DNA of 18,865 nucleotides from NCBI GenBank assembly GCA_031549115.1, contig JAVBQJ010000114.1:1-18865 (forward strand), written 5' to 3'. The notes beneath the pieces were generated by a model, which had not been told where the DNA came from, made no database searches, and was given only the letters and a program-made list of their open reading frames with translations. Position numbers and translations under genes: made by a program. The DNA comes from JAVBQJ01 sp031549115. GTDB lineage: Bacteria > Verrucomicrobiota > Lentisphaeria > Victivallales > Victivallaceae. Below are positions 14,615-18,865 of this stretch, in pieces (the first letter of the stretch is position 1; the number at the start of each line of letters is the position of its first letter).

Positions 14615-15432
14615 ATACGGTCAAGCCGTTTGCCAACGCCGGCAGCCTGGCGCAAGCCTTCTGGCGCGACGGACAGGCGCCGGATTGCCCGGTTTACGAC
14701 ATGCACGGGCACATGGGCGAGCATGGCGCCATCACGTTCCCGTGCGCCGATACCGCGGCAATGCTCCGGCATCTGGAGCGCATCAACGGCAAACTGCTGT
14801 TTTGCCACCATTGGGCGCTGTACAGCCCGGAATTCGACAATGCGTCCTGCGTGGAAATCGTCCGGCGGCATCCCGACCGGCTGCGCGCCTATATGGCGGT
14901 CAACCCGACCCACCCCGACTTGCTCCGGCGCGACCTGGAATTGTATGACAGCTGGAAGCCGTGGATGGTCGGCTTCAAGCTGTTGGCGGATTTTCACAAA
15001 GTCAAATTATCCGACCCGGCTTACGCGCCGGCGCTGGAGCGCGCGAACGCGGAAAAAGCCATGGTGCTTCTTCACACCTGGGGCGGCAGTCCCTATGACG
15101 GGGCGGAGGAGGTTCGCAAAGTCGTGGCACGTTATCCGGATATCATCTACCTGCTGGGGCACGCGTTCAACAACCGCTGGGACGAGGCGATGCAAATCGT
15201 GCGGGATTTCCCGGAAAATGTTTACCTGGAGTTGACCAGCATCCCGGGAACGGCCGGCGTGGTCGAAAAGTTCGTCAATGCCATCGGCTCGGAACGTCTC
15301 CTTTTCGGCACCGATCTGCCGTGGTTCGACGAATACCAGGCGGTCGGAGGAATTATCGGGGCAAGGATCGGCGATGATGCGATGCGCGACATCCTGTACC
15401 GGAATGCCCAAAAATTGCTGCCGGATTTCTGA
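14611..15432 (+). CDS. Amidohydrolase family protein (amidohydrolase_2)
   Basis: The 273-residue TIM-barrel metal-dependent hydrolase has intact sites: DMHGHMG with His32 and His34, HTWGG with His155, LLGHAF with His184, and LFGTDLPWF with Asp235. The family includes decarboxylases and lactonases; the context of glycan-degrading genes suggests hydrolysis of a sugar lactone or similar intermediate. Translation starts at ATG 14611 within the stop of the preceding pseudoenzyme gene, implying coupled synthesis. It ends the plus-strand operon. Confidence 0.88.
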   Translation: MNTVKPFANAGSLAQAFWRDGQAPDCPVYDMHGHMGEHGAITFPCADTAAMLRHLERINGKLLFCHHWALYSPEFDNASCVEIVRRHPDRLRAYMAVNPTHPDLLRRDLELYDSWKPWMVGFKLLADFHKVKLSDPAYAPALERANAEKAMVLLHTWGGSPYDGAEEVRKVVARYPDIIYLLGHAFNNRWDEAMQIVRDFPENVYLELTSIPGTAGVVEKFVNAIGSERLLFGTDLPWFDEYQAVGGIIGARIGDDAMRDILYRNAQKLLPDF

Positions 15433-15503
15433 CGCGGGAGACTTCGGCGATCCAATATGTATTGCAATAAGCTACAAGAAATGCTTTTCCCCCGCTGCGC
15501 CTC

Positions 15504-15758
15504 TTGGCAACCTGGCTTCCGGGCATCCGCGATCCGGGGCAGGTCGCGCGCGATCCGCTGTTCGGCGGGCTGTTCGAAAATATGGTGGTGATTGAAGCCC
15601 TGAAAGCACGTTTCAATGCCGGCCTCGACTCCGAACTGTATTTTTTCCGGGATTCCGTCGGGACCGAAGTCGATCTGCTGTTCCGCCAATCTCACGACCA
15701 CTTGGTTCCAATAGAAATCAAAGGCGGCATGACCTGGAACAAGGAATTCGCCAAAAAC
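15504..15758 (+). repeat. Direct repeat copy 2 (ATPase fragment)
   Basis: This segment is gap-free and about 96% identical to 5109-5363 in the same orientation. The copies bracket 10.1 kb of sequence containing nine genes. Confidence 0.9.
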
Positions 15759-15827
15759 CTCGCATTCTCGATATATCTTAATTCATTTAAAAGATGGTAC
15801 AAGATTATCCGGCAGATGCGCCCCTGA
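15504..15827 (+). pseudogene. Fragment of a second DUF4143 ATPase gene
   Basis: Residues encoded at 15504-15758 (ATWLPGIRDPGQVARDPLF...FFRDSVGTEVDLLFRQ, ...IEIKGGMTWNKEFAKN) are nearly identical to residues 260-344 of the ATPase at 4332-5492, but the Walker ATPase part and the last 40 residues are absent. After 15758 the frame runs through unrelated sequence (LAFSIYLNSF...) to a stop at 15827. No ribosome binding site or proper start precedes it. It is a remnant left by recombination, within an otherwise gene-free stretch (15433-15854). Confidence 0.88.
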
Positions 15828-15854
15828 CGAAGCTCCACCCCAATACAGGGAAGA

Positions 15855-17387
15855 TCATTGCCGCGATATTCTAAACTTATCCGAACGCATAAAAAAGTCA
15901 AGAATAAAAAAGTGGTGGACCATGGCGGAATAGCGGGCAACCATGATTGTATTGCTTCGGCGATTACAGAGTTGCATTGAAATCGCCGAAGCAATAACTT
16001 CCACCGCTTTTATCCACCCAACTACTTCATAATAAACACAATAACCTTGGCGCATCCGAACGTTACACCCTGCGGGCATCGACACGCATTCTGCCTCGGA
16101 AACTGAATATTGCTTGCCGATTTCGCGAATTTTCTCCATGGCATCATGAAGAAACTCCTGGCAAATTTCATCACTTAAAGCATTTTGCGCGGCCAGTCTT
16201 CTGGCGAGAGATCCCCGGCAATTGCCGCAGGAAACCCTGTTCAAAAGATACTTCAGCAATGATGCCGGCAACGGAATATCCTCAATCGCCAGAATCGACA
16301 TGATCATTGAATGACGGGTAAAAGGACTGCGCAGGCGATTGAACCACTTTAGGAAAAGTTTCTCATCACCCGGCTGCCAGTTCTTTTCCAGAAGTTCGAA
16401 AAACTTCCAGCCACCCGGATTTTCGGTTATTTCTTTAATGGCGATTTCGCGTATTCCTTTGCTTTTGACTGAACCTAATGCCATGATTGCCTTGTAGGCC
16501 AATGGTTTGTCTGAACTATAAGACAGTTCCAGAAGCCGGGGAATTATCGCATAAGTCACGCTTTTCGATCTGGCCAGGGCCTGGCAAATAATATCGAGCC
16601 GGATATGATCCGTTTCCTCCATAAGCATCCGGCGCAGTTTCGCCCGCTCCGGCCCCGCAAGCACTACATGACCCAAATAACGCTTCTTTTTCTCTTGTAG
16701 AAATGTCATTATTCGCTTCATGTCTGTAGGTTGATATGGTCTTTTAGCCCGTTTAATTTCCTTTTGTATACAATCCTCAAGGGCTATAAGAAATGTCTGA
16801 ATGTCAGCGTTTTTCCCGGCTTTTCCCCTCAGCATTAGAAGCCTACCCCAATCCGGCCCATAAATATCTCTGCACTGGAATACGAGCCAGTCATCAAATT
16901 GGAAATCCGGGTCATTTCGCAATGATGAACCAAGCGTTTCCGCGATAAAGCGTAAGCCTTTTATACCCTCCGTTGTCATGATTGATTTTTGTCCGATCAC
17001 CGATTCCAGACGATGCCTGCGAACGAAGCGCTCATGGATCATCTTTGTAATCCGAGGAGAAATCCGGTTGTGACCCAATAGATCGTACAGTTGATCGATA
17101 TCCCAATACCGTGAATCGACTTCCTCCCAGGTCTCGAAGTTGAATTCCGCGGCAAAGCGTTCGGCAATCTGCAGAATCAGCTCCTTATAATCGGGACGCA
17201 GTTTCAGCAGCTCCGCGACCTGGAATGCGTGGGATCCGCTGCACTGAGGGTCATAATCGTAGTTATGAAGCGCGGCGTCGATCAGAAGATCATCCACCGG
17301 CAATTCCGGATGTTTTTCCAGAATACGGTAAGCTTTCCCCGTTCCGGAGCGCAGGGAACGGGTAAATTCCTTCAGGAGATTCGGCAT
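15855..17387 (-). CDS. Helical-repeat-like protein downstream of rtcB
   Basis: This is a 510-residue, largely helical, soluble protein. Residues about 240-400 look like HEAT-type repeats (LRRMLMEETDHIRLDIICQAL, AIIPRLLELSYSSDKPLAYKAIMALGS, REIAIKEITENPGGWKFFELL), though weak ones. The rest has no motif I recognise. It follows rtcB by 5 bases, with its ribosome binding site GGGAGG overlapping the rtcB stop, so it is clearly part of the same operon and may act with the RNA ligase, for example as a scaffold or RNA-binding partner; that role is inferred from position. The last 50 or so residues (from about 460) are encoded by a strong palindromic element (15906-16013) and look unlike the rest (HHFFILDFFMRSDKF), suggesting that an insertion has replaced the native C-terminus. 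Confidence 0.75.
   Translation of the reverse strand: MPNLLKEFTRSLRSGTGKAYRILEKHPELPVDDLLIDAALHNYDYDPQCSGSHAFQVAELLKLRPDYKELILQIAERFAAEFNFETWEEVDSRYWDIDQLYDLLGHNRISPRITKMIHERFVRRHRLESVIGQKSIMTTEGIKGLRFIAETLGSSLRNDPDFQFDDWLVFQCRDIYGPDWGRLLMLRGKAGKNADIQTFLIALEDCIQKEIKRAKRPYQPTDMKRIMTFLQEKKKRYLGHVVLAGPERAKLRRMLMEETDHIRLDIICQALARSKSVTYAIIPRLLELSYSSDKPLAYKAIMALGSVKSKGIREIAIKEITENPGGWKFFELLEKNWQPGDEKLFLKWFNRLRSPFTRHSMIMSILAIEDIPLPASLLKYLLNRVSCGNCRGSLARRLAAQNALSDEICQEFLHDAMEKIREIGKQYSVSEAECVSMPAGCNVRMRQGYCVYYEVVGWIKAVEVIASAISMQLCNRRSNTIMVARYSAMVHHFFILDFFMRSDKFRISRQ
15906..16013. repeat. Large palindromic element at 3' end of the helical-repeat gene
   Basis: ATTGCTTCGGCGATT (15951-15965) is exactly complementary to AATCGCCGAAGCAAT (15981-15995), with a 15-base loop. 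Outside it, AAAAAAGTGGTGGA (15906-15919) faces TCCACCGCTTTTAT (16000-16013) with 12 of 14 positions paired; 31 unpaired bases lie on the left between outer and inner arms. Such nested stems are typical of MITE- or REP-like elements or structured RNA. It lies in the coding end of the minus-strand gene. Confidence 0.75.
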
Positions 17388-17392
17388 ATCGG

Positions 17393-18547
17393 CTACCTCC
17401 CTTTGATGTTGTAGAACGGGCGGATGAGGTCATTGACTTCGACCGCCGGCTCGACGCAGCCGAGGATGAGCTCCTTGCTTTTGTAAGCTCCGGCGGCTTC
17501 GTCTATGGCGTAATCCAGCGAAGTGGTGAAGACCCGGTGATCAGCCATTTCCTTTTTGACCGCTTCGACGTCAAGCAATTCCTTGGCTTCGCCGCGGCTC
17601 AGGATGCGCCCGGACCCGTGCGGCGCGCTAAAGTTCCAGTCTTCGTTGCCGCGCCCGGCACACAATGCAATGCCGTCGCGCATATTGAACGGCAACAGCA
17701 ACTTTTCGCCGGCCCGCGCCCGGATCGCACCTTTGCGGACGATTCCTTCGTTCAGGTCGATGTAGTTGTGCATGGTACTCACGGTTTCCAGCGCTTTGCG
17801 GCCGAAAAATCCGTCAGCAATCGTCTGCAGGATCATCGCGTGATTGATCCGGCTGAAGCGCTGGCAGGCCTTGACGCCCAGCAAGTAACGCTCGAAATAG
17901 CGGCTGGAGCGATCCAGGTATTTCAAGTCTTTTTCACAACGATCATTGCAGGTTTCCACCGCTTTGCGTTGATAGATGTTACAGACGACCAGCCCGAAAT
18001 TGCGCGAGCCGCTGTGCACGGTCAGCCAGATTTCTCCGGCGGAGTCGCGTCCGGCTTCGATGAAATGGTTGCCGCTGCCGACTGATTTCAGCTGACTTAA
18101 CAGCGCCACTTTCGGTTCGGTGCCGTCTTCGGCGATCATGGCTTCGGCCGCGGCGAAAAGGGCGTAATCATCTTTGGAGATGAGCTTGTCCTCCAGCTTG
18201 CGGTCGCGTTCCGGCAGATAACCGCCGGCGCCGAGTGGAATATTGGCGCGGATGAAACGGTCCAGTTCCGCCGGATCACAGTCCGCGGGGCCGAGCCGGA
18301 TGGAGGTCAAGGCGCAGCCGATATCCACGCCGAGCAGGTTCGGGCAGAGGCGGGGATCGGCACTATTCAGTTTTTGAGTGAAACCGACCACGCAGCCTTT
18401 GCCTTGGTGACAATCGGGCATGATGGCGACAATGGTATTTTCACTGAGCCGGGCATTGATGATGGCATAAAGCTGGCGCATCGCCTCGGGGGCAACGGAG
18501 TCGATCATAATTCGACAGCAGGTATAACGACCTTGCAGATTCAACAT
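17393..18547 (-). CDS. rtcB: RtcB family RNA ligase
   Basis: The 384-residue product is a short-form RtcB. RtcB joins RNA 2',3'-cyclic phosphate (or 3'-phosphate) ends to 5'-OH ends using GTP and Mn2+. Visible motifs are PDCHQGKG (44-51), GVDIGC (73-78; Asp75 and Cys78 bind metal), GSGNHFIE (157-164; His161), VHSGSRNFG (177-185; His178), HNYID (260-264), and APHGSGR (308-314), whose His310 is the expected GMP-accepting residue. All are intact, so the enzyme should be active in RNA repair or tRNA/rRNA mending. The ATG at 18547 has only a weak ribosome binding site. A promoter 150 bases upstream leaves a structured leader. No rtcA or rtcR is present in the window. Confidence 0.93.
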   Translation of the reverse strand: MLNLQGRYTCCRIMIDSVAPEAMRQLYAIINARLSENTIVAIMPDCHQGKGCVVGFTQKLNSADPRLCPNLLGVDIGCALTSIRLGPADCDPAELDRFIRANIPLGAGGYLPERDRKLEDKLISKDDYALFAAAEAMIAEDGTEPKVALLSQLKSVGSGNHFIEAGRDSAGEIWLTVHSGSRNFGLVVCNIYQRKAVETCNDRCEKDLKYLDRSSRYFERYLLGVKACQRFSRINHAMILQTIADGFFGRKALETVSTMHNYIDLNEGIVRKGAIRARAGEKLLLPFNMRDGIALCAGRGNEDWNFSAPHGSGRILSRGEAKELLDVEAVKKEMADHRVFTTSLDYAIDEAAGAYKSKELILGCVEPAVEVNDLIRPFYNIKGR

Positions 18548-18596
18548 AATAAAGTCTCGAGATTAAAGTTCTGATTCAAATAAAGGCACAGCCTGT

Positions 18597-18626
18597 CGTT
18601 CCGTGCGGCAACATCGCGCCGGAACG
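18597..18626 (-). promoter_or_regulatory. Hairpin in the rtcB leader
   Basis: CGTTCCG (18597-18603) pairs exactly with CGGAACG (18620-18626), and inner GCG (18605-18607) can pair with CGC (18615-18617). It sits between the predicted promoter and the rtcB start, about 50 bases before the start codon, so it would be in the 5' untranslated RNA. Confidence 0.4.
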
Positions 18627-18696
18627 CTGCTGGAAATCAGATTTTAATTCTCGCAGTCATAATATGTTGTTCCTGTTTTAAGAGTGAATGATGTAT

Positions 18697-18725
18697 ATTA
18701 TACAGCGTTGCGGCTTCTGATGCAA
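18697..18725 (-). promoter_or_regulatory. Promoter of rtcB operon
   Basis: Read on the minus strand, TTGCAT (plus 18720-18725) and a perfect TATAAT (plus 18697-18702) are separated by 17 bp. Transcription would start near 18690, giving a leader of about 140 bases. The form is sigma-70, not the sigma-54 promoter that RtcR controls in enterobacteria. Confidence 0.6.
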
Positions 18726-18835
18726 GATAACGTCCGATAAATTGCGCACATTTTGAAAGAGGCAGCTTGAAAAGCGGCCTGTTTTCTGATTGATTATGTT
18801 TAACCACAAACCTAATCAAAAAAGGAAAACAAGCC

Positions 18836-18865
18836 ATGGAAAATGTAGCGCAAGAAAACGAAAAG
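18836..18865 (+). CDS. Start of a gene running off the window
   Basis: ATG at 18836 begins MENVAQENEK and is open to the end of the window. AAAGGA (18820-18825 region) lies about 10 bases upstream. Only ten residues are visible, so no function can be given. The 288-bp gap to the left is shared with the divergent rtcB promoter. Confidence 0.5.
   Translation, partial: MENVAQENEK

Noticed and set aside
5109..15758. The ATPase repeats as ends of a composite transposon
   Set aside because: The repeats are fragments of an ATPase gene, not of a transposase; no transposase, terminal inverted repeats or target duplications were seen.
18637..18837. 66-codon minus-strand frame upstream of rtcB
   Set aside because: It overlaps the predicted rtcB promoter and the ribosome binding site of the next plus-strand gene, and has no family resemblance; only its last seven codons could be a leader peptide.
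1..18865. CRISPR arrays, tRNA or rRNA genes
   Set aside because: No regularly spaced repeats, cloverleaf-like segments or rRNA-like stretches were noticed by eye on either strand.

Overview
The window most likely comes from a PVC-group bacterium, probably Lentisphaerota (Victivallales-like). This is an inference from gene content: a pseudopilin-type protein with the FTLIELLVVIAIIAILA signature and a C-terminal H...DGH motif, placed directly ahead of a secreted DUF4838 glycosidase-like protein, a divergent AraC regulator, and a pair of amidohydrolase-fold proteins. No rRNA, tRNA, CRISPR array or complete insertion sequence was seen.

The key content is at 2513-4200 on the minus strand: a compact arsR-hgcA-hgcB operon. 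HgcA carries the diagnostic cap-helix motif NVWCAAGK and a membrane C-terminus. HgcB is a two-cluster ferredoxin with the extra conserved Cys and a terminal Cys-Cys. Together they are the known machinery for methylating inorganic mercury. A canonical -35/-10 promoter and a 24-bp near-palindrome over the predicted start site lie upstream, so an ArsR-type sensor with a Cys-X-Cys site probably represses the operon. The arsR stop and hgcA start overlap as ATGA, and the hgcB ribosome binding site overlaps the hgcA stop, so the three are translated as a unit.

The hgc operon is flanked by accessory genes. On the left are a class II-like Fic protein (322-1833) and a truncated BRO/antirepressor gene (1990-2439). 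On the right are a DUF4143-type AAA ATPase (4332-5492) and an unrecognised 171-residue protein (5515-6030). Then come a pyrimidine-dimer glycosylase, a lipocalin gene interrupted by one in-frame TAG, a VOC protein, and an AraC regulator whose start faces the saccharide gene cluster.

The plus-strand cluster at 8405-15432 (pseudopilin, DUF4838 protein, cytoplasmic glycosidase-like protein, amidohydrolase-fold pseudoenzyme, amidohydrolase) looks like one polysaccharide-use operon controlled by the AraC protein; two direct repeats 20 bp apart sit just upstream of its -10. A 255-bp fragment of the DUF4143 ATPase gene is repeated after it at about 96% identity and in the same orientation, bracketing 10.4 kb.

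The right end holds a minus-strand rtcB RNA ligase gene with a tightly coupled helical-repeat-like protein downstream. The 3' end of the latter runs through a strong palindromic element. A further gene begins on the plus strand at 18836 and runs off the window.
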